Positions 1-10,080 of a stretch of DNA of 35,832 bases are shown piece after piece (the first letter of the stretch is position 1; the number at the start of each line of letters is the position of its first letter). Location of the stretch: assembly GCF_009835145.1 (NCBI RefSeq), contig NZ_APKE01000006.1:1-35832 (forward strand), given 5' to 3'. The notes below the pieces were generated by a model. The model ran no database searches. It had not been told where the DNA came from and saw only the letters and a program-made list of their open reading frames with translations. Source of the stretch: Profundibacterium mesophilum KAUST100406-0324. Its GTDB lineage: Bacteria > Pseudomonadota > Alphaproteobacteria > Rhodobacterales > Rhodobacteraceae. Made by a program: the position numbers and the translations under genes.

Positions 1-25
1 TCGTCGCTGAATTGTTGCTGCTCAT
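1..25 (-). CDS. Start of an unidentified gene downstream of urtE (partial)
   Basis: On the minus strand an AAGGAGG ribosome binding site (plus-strand positions 31-37) lies 5 nt ahead of an ATG at 25; another ATG directly precedes it at 28. The visible reading frame is only MSSNNSAT before the window ends. The gene would follow urtE by about 60 nt on the same strand, so it may be the last gene of the urea transport operon. Eight residues are too few to name a product. The call rests on the strong ribosome binding site and the position. Confidence 0.45.
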
Positions 26-85
26 CATGGCCTCCTTGCCTCAAAATTAGTGAAGAAGGCGTCCACAGAACACGGACCTATTCAG

Positions 86-781
86 TCAGACCGACACGAT
101 CGGCAGCAATGCCTCTTTCGTCATTGCCTCTTTACCGACGTCTTCGATCACCGCGCCCCGCCGCAGCACGACGAAACGGTCGGCCAGATCATACGCAAAA
201 TCGAAAAACTGTTCGACCAGAACGATCGCCATTTCGCCGCGCTCCCTGAGCAGGCGAATGACGTCGCCGATATGCTGGATGATGTTGGGCTGAATGCCTT
301 CGGTCGGTTCGTCCAGCAGAAGTAATTTGGGCCGGGTGATGAGTGCCCGGGCAATGGCAAGCTGCTGTTGCTGACCGCCCGACAAGTCGCCGCCGCGACG
401 GTGCCGCATGTCGTGCAGCACGGGAAACAGATCGTAGATATGCTCAGGTATATGACGTTCGGACCGGGGCAGGCAGGCAAAGCCGGTTTCCAGGTTTTCG
501 GTCACTGTCATCAGGGGAAAGATGTCGCGGCCCTGTGGAACGTAGCCGATGCCGCGCTTTGCCAGGTGATGTGCCGCCAGGTCCCGAACGGGGGCGCCGT
601 CCAGCCTTATGGCGCCACTGGACGCGGGGTGGGTGCCGGAAATCGCCTTGAGCAGGCTGGTCTTGCCCACGCCATTCGTACCCATGACGCATGTCACTTC
701 GCCCACTTTGGCGGACATCGAGATGTCATGCAGAATTTGCGACTTGCCGTAGTGCAGGGTCAGGTTTTCGATGTTCAGCAT
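86..781 (-). CDS. urtE: Urea ABC transporter ATP-binding protein UrtE
   Basis: UrtE is one of two cytoplasmic ATPases that drive urea import through UrtB/UrtC. The 231-residue protein is of the usual length. It shows the Walker A motif GTNGVGKT (about 34-41), a Q-loop Gln at 83, the ABC signature LSGGQ (133-137) and Walker B LLLLDEP (153-159) followed by TEGIQP, a stretch typical of the UrtE/LivF branch. Only 2 nt separate it from the stop of urtD, so it is translated in the same operon. The UrtE assignment over LivF rests on similarity in sequence style plus the complete urtABCDE order beside urease genes. Confidence 0.96.
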   Translation of the reverse strand: MLNIENLTLHYGKSQILHDISMSAKVGEVTCVMGTNGVGKTSLLKAISGTHPASSGAIRLDGAPVRDLAAHHLAKRGIGYVPQGRDIFPLMTVTENLETGFACLPRSERHIPEHIYDLFPVLHDMRHRRGGDLSGGQQQQLAIARALITRPKLLLLDEPTEGIQPNIIQHIGDVIRLLRERGEMAIVLVEQFFDFAYDLADRFVVLRRGAVIEDVGKEAMTKEALLPIVSV

Positions 782-783
782 GA

Positions 784-1524
784 TCAGCGCCCCAGGTAGA
801 CGTCGATGACGTCCTGATTTTTCGTCACGTGATCCAGCGAGCCTTCGGCCAGGACCGCGCCTTCATGCAGGACCGTGACCTTGCAGTTCAGGCGGCGCAC
901 GAACTCCATGTCATGTTCGACCACGACGACCGCCCGGGTGCGGGCGGCCTCGACCAGAATGGCGGTGGTCTTTTCACGCTCGGCCGGGGTCATCCCGGCG
1001 GCGGGTTCGTCCACCAGCAGCAACTTCGGGTCCTGGGCTAGAAGCATCCCGATCTCCAGCCACTGCTTCTGGCCGTGGCTCAGCTCTCCTGACAAGCGGT
1101 CAAGATGTTCGCCCAGCCCGATTTCGCCGGCCAGTTCGGCCACCCGGTCCAGATCCGGCGCGTCAGGACGGTATAGCAGCACCGCCAATGCACCGCGCGG
1201 CTTGCGCAGGGCCATCAGCAGGTTCGCCTGCACCGTTTGATCCTCGAACACCGTCGGCTTCTGGAACTTGCGCCCGATACCGGCTTGCGCAATCTTTGCC
1301 TCGCTCATCCCGATGAGCGACATGCTCTTGTCGCCGTAGCGCACCTGGCCGCTATCGGGGCGGGTCTTGCCTGTGACGATGTCCATGAAGGTCGTCTTGC
1401 CAGCGCCGTTCGGTCCGATGACCGCCCGCAACTCCGCGCCTTCGATGCGGAACGACAGGTTGTTGATGGCACGGAAGCCGTCGAAGCTGACGGTCACGCC
1501 GGACACTTCCAGAAGCGTGCTCAT
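784..1524 (-). CDS. urtD: Urea ABC transporter ATP-binding protein UrtD
   Basis: This is the second ATPase of the urea importer, 246 residues. The start at 1524 is chosen because it gives MSTLLEVSGVTVSFDGF, a normal N-terminus for this family, and because the ATG overlaps the urtC stop in an ATGA arrangement. The reading frame stays open further upstream, but only as a shadow of urtC. Visible motifs are Walker A GPNGAGKT (37-44), the signature LSHGQKQ, and Walker B LLLVDEPAAGM, which resembles the UrtD/LivG branch. It pairs with UrtE as a heterodimeric ATPase under the two membrane permeases. Confidence 0.96.
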   Translation of the reverse strand: MSTLLEVSGVTVSFDGFRAINNLSFRIEGAELRAVIGPNGAGKTTFMDIVTGKTRPDSGQVRYGDKSMSLIGMSEAKIAQAGIGRKFQKPTVFEDQTVQANLLMALRKPRGALAVLLYRPDAPDLDRVAELAGEIGLGEHLDRLSGELSHGQKQWLEIGMLLAQDPKLLLVDEPAAGMTPAEREKTTAILVEAARTRAVVVVEHDMEFVRRLNCKVTVLHEGAVLAEGSLDHVTKNQDVIDVYLGR

Positions 1525-2696
1525 GAGGCCTTCCTCCTGCGGTTGCCGGTCAGGCGGTCCAGCGCGCCAGCAATGCCGCGCGGTGCGTAGAGCGTTACGG
1601 CGACAAAGCTGAGACCAAGCAGGACCAGCCACCAGTCGACCCATTTGATGGTATAGCCCCCCAGGGTGACATCCGGCGCTTGGCCGCCGGTGAACCACGA
1701 TGACATCAGGCTCACGAAGGCGGTGCCTATGACCGCGCCGTACAAACGCCCACGTCCGCCGATGGCGACCCAGACGGCCAGGTAGATGGATGCGATCGGC
1801 GCCACTTCGGCGGGATTGATGATCCCCGCCTGCGGATAATAAAGCGCGCCCGCAATGCCCGCGAGGCAGGCGGTCAGGGTAAAGATCGCAAGTTTGTAGC
1901 CTTCGACTGAATAGCCCAGGAAGCGCACGCGCGCCTCGTTGTCGCGGATGCCGCGGATCACCGATCCGAACTTGCCCGCCACAAGCCAGGCGGCCAGCAG
2001 GTAGCCCAGCCCGAGGGCCAGCGCCGAGGCCCAGAAGAACCACAGCGACACCACCGATTGCGGCAGATCGACGCCGGGCAGGTTCTGAAGGCCTGACAGT
2101 CCGTTATTGCCGCGCAGCCCGCTGGCGTTCTGAAACAAGTAAAGGGCCAGGCCCAGGGTCATCGCCTGGGTCAGGATCGACAGGTAGACGCCCGTGACCC
2201 GCGCCCGGAACGCCAGCCAGCCAAAGACCAGCGCGAACAGCCCGGGGACCAGCACCACGAGCGCCAATTGCACCGTGAGGCTATTGGCGAAGGTCCAGAT
2301 CAGCGGCAGGTCGCTGCCGCCGACGACGCCGAAAATCTGGTTGCCGATGGCCGCCTGCACTTCCTCCGGGGTGGGCGGCAGTGCACCATCCGACAGGGCG
2401 CCTGCCACGATCTGCCGGGTGCGTTCGTACATCAGCCACATGCCGATCATGTAGCCGCCCAGCCCGAAAAAGGCGAAGTGGCCGAGCGACAGGATCCCGG
2501 CGTAGCCCCAGATCAGGTCCATCGCCACGGCGATCAGGCACAAGCAAAGGGTCTTGCCCAGGGTCTTGACGAAACTGGTGGAGATCACGCCGACCCCGAA
2601 GCCTTCGGACAGGACCGTGACCCCCAGGGTGAACAGCCCCAACAGGCTGAGGAAGATCAGGATCGACGGATTGCGAGCGATGAATGAGCGGTGCAT
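1521..2696 (-). CDS. urtC: Urea ABC transporter permease UrtC
   Basis: UrtC is the second membrane-spanning permease of the urea importer (LivM-like branched-chain permease family, BPD_transp_2). The 391-residue protein is largely hydrophobic, with many membrane segments beginning near residue 12. It contains the family-typical stretch around SLGHFAFFGLGGYM and, near the C-terminus, an IGGRGRLYGAVIG segment that matches the cytoplasmic coupling region of such permeases. The ATG at 2696 has purine-rich AGGAGA and GAGG sequences just upstream, inside the end of urtB and the 4-nt gap. It overlaps urtD by 4 nt. Confidence 0.95.
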   Translation of the reverse strand: MHRSFIARNPSILIFLSLLGLFTLGVTVLSEGFGVGVISTSFVKTLGKTLCLCLIAVAMDLIWGYAGILSLGHFAFFGLGGYMIGMWLMYERTRQIVAGALSDGALPPTPEEVQAAIGNQIFGVVGGSDLPLIWTFANSLTVQLALVVLVPGLFALVFGWLAFRARVTGVYLSILTQAMTLGLALYLFQNASGLRGNNGLSGLQNLPGVDLPQSVVSLWFFWASALALGLGYLLAAWLVAGKFGSVIRGIRDNEARVRFLGYSVEGYKLAIFTLTACLAGIAGALYYPQAGIINPAEVAPIASIYLAVWVAIGGRGRLYGAVIGTAFVSLMSSWFTGGQAPDVTLGGYTIKWVDWWLVLLGLSFVAVTLYAPRGIAGALDRLTGNRRRKAS

Positions 2697-2700
2697 GGCC

Positions 2701-4698
2701 TCAGTCTCCTGCGGCGCGGCCCTTGAGGGCGATGATGCCTCGCGGCCGGAATTGGATGAAGATGATGATAAAGACGATCATGTAGGTCTGCGCGGCCAGG
2801 GTGTTGGACGGGTTGAGCCATTCGACCCCCTTCTGGAAACCGCCGATCATCGCCGCGCCGGCCAGTGTGCCCCAGATGTTGCCGACCCCGCCGACCACCA
2901 CGGTCATGAAGCTTTGCACGATGTAGTCGCCGCCCATTTCCGACGTGACCTTGGCGAACAGCCCGATGACCACCCCCGCGATCCCGGCGATGCCAGAGCC
3001 GAGGCCGAAAGTCAGCATGTTCACCCGGTCGGGATTGATGCCCATGCTGGCGGCCATGCGCGGATTTTGCGTCACGGCACGCGTTTCCAGCCCCAAGCGG
3101 GTGCGCTTCATGATGAACAGGAACAGCCCCAGGAAGATCAGGGCAAGCGCGAAGATGGCGATACGGATATAGCTGATCGCCACCACGTCGTTGATCACCC
3201 AGGCGCCGTCCAGCCAGCCCGGCGCGGTCAGGGGGCGGGCTTGGGTGCCGAAGATGTTCTTGGCCAGCTGCTGCAGGGCGATCGACACGCCGAAGGTCGC
3301 CAGCAGGGTTTCCAGCGGTCGGTGATACAGCCAGCGGATCACCAGTCGCTCCAGCGCCACGCCGGCGGCGAATGTCACGGCGAAAGCCAGCGGCACCGCC
3401 AGCAGGATCGACGCGGTGTGATTGGTGACGAATTGCTGCACGACGTAGCCGGTATAGGCCCCCATCATGATAAATTCGCCATGTGCCATGTTGATCACGC
3501 CCATCACCCCAAAGGTGATCGCCAGCCCGATGGCGGCCAGGAAATAGATTGAGGCCAGCGACAACGCATCCAGCCCCAGATCCGCGGCCTGGCCGAGGGT
3601 CACGCGCGTCTGTGACGCGTTCAGCGCGGCGGCGGCGGCCGTCGTGACGCGCGGGTCGGGGTCAGCGTAGACATCGACGAAGCGGTGTCGTGCCACGGCT
3701 TCCGCCACGTCCGAAGTCGTGACGCGCGGCTCCGCCAACCCGGTGGCCACCAGCGCGTCATAGGCGGTGTCGCGGCTGAGGTCGCTGGACAGCGTGTGGA
3801 CAGGCAAACCGCCAACGCGTCCGTCGCGGATGTTGGCCGCCAGTGCAGCGTCGCGCGCCTGCTTCGTTACCATCGCTGGGGCGCGTCCCTGGTCCACCAG
3901 AAGGTCATAGGCCGCCTGGAGCGACAGTTCGTCACCACCCGGCACCAGCTCGGCGGCCACGTTGCCCGCCACTACTGAATTTTCTCCGGTTTCGGTCACG
4001 ATGCGACGCGTGGTCAGGATCGGGTTCAGCGTGCCACGGAAATCCACGCCCAGATCGCCTGACATGTGCTCGATCGCCGCGACCCGTTCGCCGGTCGTCG
4101 CGCCGAAACTCACCGTCATCAGACGTTCCAACCGCTGCTTGCGTGCCAGAAGGTCAGGATCCGTTTCCCCGTCGATCGAAACGCGCAGCGGATCCAGCAG
4201 CCCGGCCTGCGGATCCCGGGCGAGGCTGTCCAGCGCGGCGGCGCGTCTCGACGGGTCGGGATCCGAGAGCTGAAACCGCACCAGGGCGGTGGCAATCATG
4301 GCCCGGATGCCGCTGTTCGGCTTGATCTGGCTCAGGTCTTCCTTGGGATAAGTGCCGATCACTTCGCCGTCGCTGAAATCGGTCAGACGATATTGGGCAT
4401 CGGCTGCCTTCTCACCGGCAAAGAACAGACCGTCGCTCTTGCGCTGCCACATGTCCTTGGCCTGCCAGGCTTCCAGCACGCGCGGCACCTGCGGCAGGCC
4501 ACTGCCGGCCAGTGCCTCGATGGCAGGGCCTATTGTGCGGCGTGAGCTTTCCTCGATCAGCGCGCGCTGCGATTGCAGTACGTCCTGTACATCTTGCGTC
4601 TGCGACGGGGCCTTGGGCTCAGCCTGAGGGAAGGACTGGGCCGAGGCAAGAGGTGTCGTGAGCAATGCGCAAAACATCGCTGTGAAAAGCGTCTTCAT
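2701..4698 (-). CDS. urtB: Urea ABC transporter permease UrtB with long N-terminal domain
   Basis: This is the first membrane permease of the urea importer. The C-terminal part, from about residue 367 to 665, is a LivH-like permease (SLASIYFLAAIGLAITFG, then VINMAHGEF, and late VVGGVGNIWGTLAG). The first 20 or so residues look like a cleavable signal peptide ending in LASAQ, so the following 345 residues should lie in the periplasm. That part has helical, repeat-like stretches such as DPDPSRRAAALDSLARDP and DPDPRVTTAAAAALNAS, which look HEAT-like. UrtB proteins of proteobacteria commonly carry such an extension, but 665 residues is long compared with the roughly 500-540 I know. It is followed by urtC after 4 nt. 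Confidence 0.94.
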   Translation of the reverse strand: MKTLFTAMFCALLTTPLASAQSFPQAEPKAPSQTQDVQDVLQSQRALIEESSRRTIGPAIEALAGSGLPQVPRVLEAWQAKDMWQRKSDGLFFAGEKAADAQYRLTDFSDGEVIGTYPKEDLSQIKPNSGIRAMIATALVRFQLSDPDPSRRAAALDSLARDPQAGLLDPLRVSIDGETDPDLLARKQRLERLMTVSFGATTGERVAAIEHMSGDLGVDFRGTLNPILTTRRIVTETGENSVVAGNVAAELVPGGDELSLQAAYDLLVDQGRAPAMVTKQARDAALAANIRDGRVGGLPVHTLSSDLSRDTAYDALVATGLAEPRVTTSDVAEAVARHRFVDVYADPDPRVTTAAAAALNASQTRVTLGQAADLGLDALSLASIYFLAAIGLAITFGVMGVINMAHGEFIMMGAYTGYVVQQFVTNHTASILLAVPLAFAVTFAAGVALERLVIRWLYHRPLETLLATFGVSIALQQLAKNIFGTQARPLTAPGWLDGAWVINDVVAISYIRIAIFALALIFLGLFLFIMKRTRLGLETRAVTQNPRMAASMGINPDRVNMLTFGLGSGIAGIAGVVIGLFAKVTSEMGGDYIVQSFMTVVVGGVGNIWGTLAGAAMIGGFQKGVEWLNPSNTLAAQTYMIVFIIIFIQFRPRGIIALKGRAAGD

Positions 4699-4721
4699 GG
4701 GGTTCAGAACTCTTGGAGGGT

Positions 4722-4747
4722 GGGGGGCGCCGGCGTTGGCGCACCCC
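4722..4747 (-). promoter_or_regulatory. Hairpin between urtA and urtB
   Basis: Minus-strand RNA can form GGGGTGCGCC / GGCGCCCCCC, ten positions with one mismatch, around a 6-nt loop. It lies in the 64-nt gap after urtA and before urtB. No U-run follows, so it is unlikely to be a full terminator. In ABC importer operons such a stem often protects the upstream mRNA so that the binding protein is made in excess; that role is inferred here. Confidence 0.55.
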
Positions 4748-4762
4748 TTTCGGATCGGACGA

Positions 4763-6037
4763 TCAGTAATTGGACAGCATCTGGACGCAGGTCTCCGTCT
4801 CTGTGTTGTACATGCCGCAGCCGAGATCCTTCCAATCGGAAGTCAGGACCGCCGATTCGGGCAGGAAATCTGTCCAGGCGTCGCCGGGCACCTCTGCGGT
4901 CTGGCTGACGATGTCGAACTGTCCCTCGGCGGTGATTTCGCCGATCAGCACAGGCTTGGCGAGGTGATGGTTGGGCAGCATCACGGCCGTGCCGCCGGTC
5001 AGGTTCGCGAATTCCTGCCCGTACATCGCCGTGCGCACTGCATCGACCTCGGCCGTGCCGGCCTGTTCGACCGCGTTCACCCACATGTTGAAGCCGATGT
5101 AATGGGCCTCCATCGGGTCGTTGGTCACGCGGTTCTCGCCCATGCGCGCCTTCCAGGTCTCGATGAAGCCGGCATTGGCCTCGGTCTCGGCGGATTGGAA
5201 GTAGTTCCAGGCCGCGAGGTGACCGACCAGGTTGGAGGTGTCGAGGCCCGAAAGCTCTTCCTCGCCGACCGAAAAGGCCACGACGGGAATGTCTTCGGCC
5301 GAAATTCCGGCGGCGGCGAGTTCTTTGTAGAAACCGATATTGGCATCGCCGTTGATCGTGCTGATCACGCCGACCTTCTTGCCGTCAGCACCCAGGGCAA
5401 CCACGTCGGCCACGATCTTGGACCAGTCGGAATGACCAAAAGGCGTGTAGTTGACGAAGATATCCTCTTCCGCGATCCCCTTGTCCTTCAGATAGGCCTC
5501 AAGGATGTTGTTCGTGGTTCTCGGGTAGACATAATCGGTCCCCAGAAGGGCAAATTTCTCGATCCCCAGTTCCTCAAGGAAGTAATCGGTGGCTGGGATT
5601 GCCTGCTGGTTCGGCGCGGCCCCGGTATAGAACACGTTCTTGGAGCTTTCCTCGCCCTCGTATTGGACGGGATAGAACAGCAGACCGTTCAACTCCTCGA
5701 TCACCGGCAGGACGGATTTGCGCGACACGCTCGTCCAGTTGCCGAAGATGACGTCGACTTCATGCACACTGATCAGTTCGCGGGCCTTTTCGGCGAACAG
5801 GGGCCAGTCGGAGGCTGGATCGACAACGACGGCTTCGAGTTCGCAGCCCAGCAAGCCGCCGGCCTCGTTCTGCTGGTCGACCAGCATCTCGACGGTGTCC
5901 TTCAGGGTAGTTTCGGAAATTGCCATCGTCCCCGACAGCGAATGCAGGATGCCGACCTTGATCGGGCAATCCTGTGCCAGCGCGGGCAGGGCGGCGCCAG
6001 TGGTAAGGGCGGTAGCCAGAGCGATTGTGGTGCGCAT
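4763..6037 (-). CDS. urtA: Urea ABC transporter substrate-binding protein UrtA
   Basis: UrtA is the periplasmic urea-binding protein that feeds the UrtBCDE importer. The 424-residue product starts with a signal peptide (MRTTIALATALTTGAALPALA, cut before QDCPIKVG). The mature protein follows the amide-binding, type 1 periplasmic binding fold, with landmarks VGILHSLSGTMA, FGNWTSVSRKSVLPV and FYPVQYEGEE near the ligand site and GDANIGFYKEL later on. The start at 6037 is set by the signal peptide and by GGGGAGA placed about 6 nt upstream; the frame continues further upstream without coding character. It is the first gene of a leftward operon and faces the urease operon. Confidence 0.97.
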   Translation of the reverse strand: MRTTIALATALTTGAALPALAQDCPIKVGILHSLSGTMAISETTLKDTVEMLVDQQNEAGGLLGCELEAVVVDPASDWPLFAEKARELISVHEVDVIFGNWTSVSRKSVLPVIEELNGLLFYPVQYEGEESSKNVFYTGAAPNQQAIPATDYFLEELGIEKFALLGTDYVYPRTTNNILEAYLKDKGIAEEDIFVNYTPFGHSDWSKIVADVVALGADGKKVGVISTINGDANIGFYKELAAAGISAEDIPVVAFSVGEEELSGLDTSNLVGHLAAWNYFQSAETEANAGFIETWKARMGENRVTNDPMEAHYIGFNMWVNAVEQAGTAEVDAVRTAMYGQEFANLTGGTAVMLPNHHLAKPVLIGEITAEGQFDIVSQTAEVPGDAWTDFLPESAVLTSDWKDLGCGMYNTETETCVQMLSNY

Positions 6038-6389
6038 TGAAATCTCCCCGCAGAGAAAAGCGCCCGCGCGTTGTTCCAGGAACAGATGCGGCCTAGCTGT
6101 TCTCTGCAACATGCGTTGCAAGAAGTGTGGCGGCTGGCCTGAGGTCCAATTCAACCGGTCGCCACATACCCCCAGGCTGCGTTGCGTTGCGACGTCAGCC
6201 GGTCGGGACGGCTGATGATTGGCGCGGCCCGGGCCGAACCGCAATTTTCCGAACCCGATGTTTTTCGCAGCTCGGCAAGTTCGCCCATTTACTGTGCGAT
6301 ATCGCTTCCTGCTGCGCGATATTTTGGCAATCAGGCCATTTGCGGGCCTTGTTACCCGCCGATCCTCTGCCACATTCGGCTGGTTCGTG
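6038..6389. other. Divergent urtA/ureD control region
   Basis: About 350 bp separate the urtA start from the first plausible ureD start. The stretch holds two perfect palindromes near urtA (listed separately), a direct repeat GCGATAT at 6296-6302 and 6316-6322 (20 bp apart, the first inside the palindrome GCGATATCGC), and no convincing gene. I could not find a clear sigma-54 GG-N10-GC promoter or a strong -35/-10 pair for either direction. Nitrogen control of urea genes is common, but no NtrC site is obvious to the eye. Confidence 0.6.
6072..6120. promoter_or_regulatory. Two perfect inverted repeats upstream of urtA
   Basis: TGTTCC-A-GGAACA (6072-6084) and TGCAAC-ATGC-GTTGCA (6105-6120) are both perfect, with 6-bp arms. 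Their centres lie about 34 bp apart, 41 and 75 nt upstream of the urtA start codon. This position suits operators for a dimeric regulator acting on urtA. The regulator cannot be named from these sequences. Confidence 0.45.
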
Positions 6390-7274
6390 GTGGATGGCGG
6401 GAAACGAAACCGGATCCGCTGGAGGCAAATCATCATTCTGCCGAGTTCCATAAGCCTTCATGGCGCCGTCCCGGCCCAGCCGCGGGCGATCGGTGCCGGA
6501 CGTGTCTGCGTTGCGGCCGACGAAACCGGGAGAACCCGCCTTGTGGACCTGCGGCAGTCCGGTTCGACACGACTGGTCTTCCCGCGTGTTCACCGTCTCG
6601 ATGCGGAGGTCATACTGGTCAACACCGCCGGCGGGATCACCGGAGGCGATAGCTTCTCTCTGGAACTCGCGCTGGCCGCGCGTGCGCGCCTCACTTTGAC
6701 GACCCAAGCCGCCGAACGCGCCTACCGCGCGCAACCGAACGAAATCGGGTCGGTCGATACGCGGATCGACGTGGCAAGTGGCGCGCGTCTGAACTGGCTG
6801 CCCCAAGAGCTGATCCTTTTCGAGCGTAGCGCCCTGCGGCGGCGGCTGCATATCGACCTGGCACCGGGGGCGGAGCTGCTGATGGTCGAGCCTGTCGTTT
6901 TTGGCCGCGCGGCCATGGGCGAGACGCTGCGCGATATCTTCTTTCACGACCGCATACGCATCACCCGCGACGGCACCCCCCTCTACATCGACGCCATGCG
7001 CCTGTCGGGGGATGCCTCGGGGCAGCTGCGCAGGCCCGCCATCGCCAACGGGGCCGGAGCAATGGCCAGCGTGGTCCTTGTCCACCCCGGGGCCGCGGGA
7101 CGCCTGCCGCGGATCCGCGCCGCACTGCCGGCCACCGCCGGCGCCAGCCTGATCGCTCCGGACACGTTGGTGCTGCGCCTGCTGGCCGAGGACAGCTTTG
7201 CCCTGCGCCGATCCCTGCTACCGCTGCTCGATCACCTAACCGATAACACCCTGCCCACGTCCTGGAGGCTTTGA
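6390..7274 (+). CDS. ureD: Urease accessory protein UreD
   Basis: UreD (also called UreH) is the scaffold that binds urease apoprotein and, with UreF and UreG, delivers nickel to the active site. Family landmarks are [10 protein letters not shown] near the start, the core [12 protein letters not shown], the stretch [14 protein letters not shown], and FGRAAMGE. The start is uncertain. No in-frame ATG lies near the expected N-terminus. GTG at 6390 (or 6387) is given because it is the nearest standard codon, but it lacks a ribosome binding site. A GGAGG at 6421-6425 sits 9 nt before an in-frame ATT at 6435, which would give 279 residues, a normal UreD length. The 3' end overlaps the region of the ureA start. 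It is the first gene of the urease operon. Confidence 0.9.
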   Translation: MDGGKRNRIRWRQIIILPSSISLHGAVPAQPRAIGAGRVCVAADETGRTRLVDLRQSGSTRLVFPRVHRLDAEVILVNTAGGITGGDSFSLELALAARARLTLTTQAAERAYRAQPNEIGSVDTRIDVASGARLNWLPQELILFERSALRRRLHIDLAPGAELLMVEPVVFGRAAMGETLRDIFFHDRIRITRDGTPLYIDAMRLSGDASGQLRRPAIANGAGAMASVVLVHPGAAGRLPRIRAALPATAGASLIAPDTLVLRLLAEDSFALRRSLLPLLDHLTDNTLPTSWRL

Positions 7275-7279
7275 ACCCC

Positions 7280-7582
7280 GTGCAACTGACCCCCCGCGAA
7301 AAAGACAAGCTGCTGATTGCCATGGCCGCCGAAGTCGCCCGCAAGAGACTGGCGCGCGGTATCCGGCTGAACCACCCCGAAGCCATCGCCCTGATAACCG
7401 ACGCCGTGGTCGAAGGCGCGCGGGACGGACGCTCCGTCGCCGATATGATGGAGGCGGGCGGCCAGATCATCACCCGTGACCAGTGCATGGAGGGCATCGC
7501 CGAGATGATCCACGAAGTGCAGGTCGAAGCGACATTCCCGGACGGGACCAAGCTGGTCACCGTTCACAACCCCATCAGGTAA
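7280..7582 (+). CDS. ureA: Urease subunit gamma UreA
   Basis: UreA is the small gamma subunit of the nickel enzyme urease. The GTG at 7280 gives [13 protein letters not shown] and exactly 100 residues, the classical UreA length, with GGAGG about 11 nt upstream at the end of ureD. A TTG at 7271 in the same frame, overlapping the ureD stop, is an alternative adding NPV, but its ribosome binding site would be too close. The sequence ends in [18 protein letters not shown], the conserved UreA C-terminus. It is followed by ureB after 4 nt. Confidence 0.96.
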   Translation: MQLTPREKDKLLIAMAAEVARKRLARGIRLNHPEAIALITDAVVEGARDGRSVADMMEAGGQIITRDQCMEGIAEMIHEVQVEATFPDGTKLVTVHNPIR

Positions 7583-7586
7583 GCCC

Positions 7587-7891
7587 ATGATTCCCGGAGA
7601 ACTCTTTCCCGCAGCCGCCCCCATCACACTGAATGCAGATGGGCAGGCGATCACGTTGATGGTGGCTAACACCGGTGACCGCCCGGTGCAGGTCGGCAGC
7701 CACTACCACTTTTCCGAAACCAACCCCGCGCTGGATTTCGACCGCGCCGCCGCGCGCGGCCTGCGGCTGAACATCGCCGCCGGCACCGCCGTCCGGTTCG
7801 AGCCGGGCCAGCGCCGCGAGGTGCAACTGATCCCGTTCGGCGGTGCCCGACGCATCTTTGGCTTCAACCAGCAAATCATGGGGTGTCTCTG

Positions 7892-7892
<1 letters not shown>
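7587..7892 (+). CDS. ureB: Urease subunit beta UreB
   Basis: UreB is the beta subunit that packs against UreC in the urease trimer. The 101-residue protein has the family features MIPGELFP at the start, [15 protein letters not shown], and a C-terminal [10 protein letters not shown] segment. It begins 4 nt after ureA, and its TGA shares one base with the ureC ATG, so the three structural subunits are translationally coupled. Confidence 0.97.
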
Positions 7893-9600
<1,708 letters not shown>

Positions 9601-9601
<1 letters not shown>

Positions 9602-10080
9602 TGGCCGATCTCACGTCACAGCAGATCCAGCGGGCGGTCACCGCCGGCCAGGATCGCGCCCAACCGCTCGATCACTGCTTGCTCGGCTACGACGAGCGCT
9701 TCCTGAGGCGCAAGGTGATCGAGACCGCCGGTGGCTGGCGCCTGCTCGTCAATCTGGGGCGAGCCACCTCTCTCGATCATGGCGATGCCTTCGTGCTAGA
9801 AGGCGGCGGCCTGGTCGGCATCCGTGCCGCACCCGAACCGCTCTACGCCGTTACCGGAGAGCTGCTTCGTTTGGCCTGGCATATCGGCAACCGTCACACG
9901 CCCTGTCAGGTGGAGCCGTCGCGTCTGGTAATCCAGCGCGATCCGGTGATCGGACACATGCTGTCTCATCTCGGCGCTACGCTGGCGGAGATTCAGGAGC
10001 CATTCACCCCGGAGCGCGGTGCCTATGGCCACAGCCGCACTCATGCCCATGAACATGGCGCGACCCCCCATGCACAGTGA
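9601..10080 (+). CDS. ureE: Urease accessory protein UreE (nickel carrier)
   Basis: UreE is the metallochaperone that brings nickel to the UreDFG complex. The ATG at 9601 shares a base with the ureC stop; an in-frame upstream start exists only inside ureC. The 159-residue product has the N-terminal peptide-binding region, the C-terminal metal-binding domain with WHIGNRHTPCQ, and a GHMLSHLGA stretch holding the conserved dimer-interface histidine. It ends with a short histidine-rich tail ([16 protein letters not shown]) suitable for extra nickel binding. The last codons overlap ureF. Confidence 0.93.

Noticed and set aside
6038-6389. A sigma-54 promoter or NtrC site for urt/ure
   Set aside because: No GG-N10-GC element with proper flanks or convincing NtrC palindrome could be identified by eye, even though nitrogen control would be plausible.
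6460-6699. An ATG frame of 79 codons inside ureD
   Set aside because: It is out of frame with the clear UreD sequence and is Arg/Ser/Pro-rich like other shadows.
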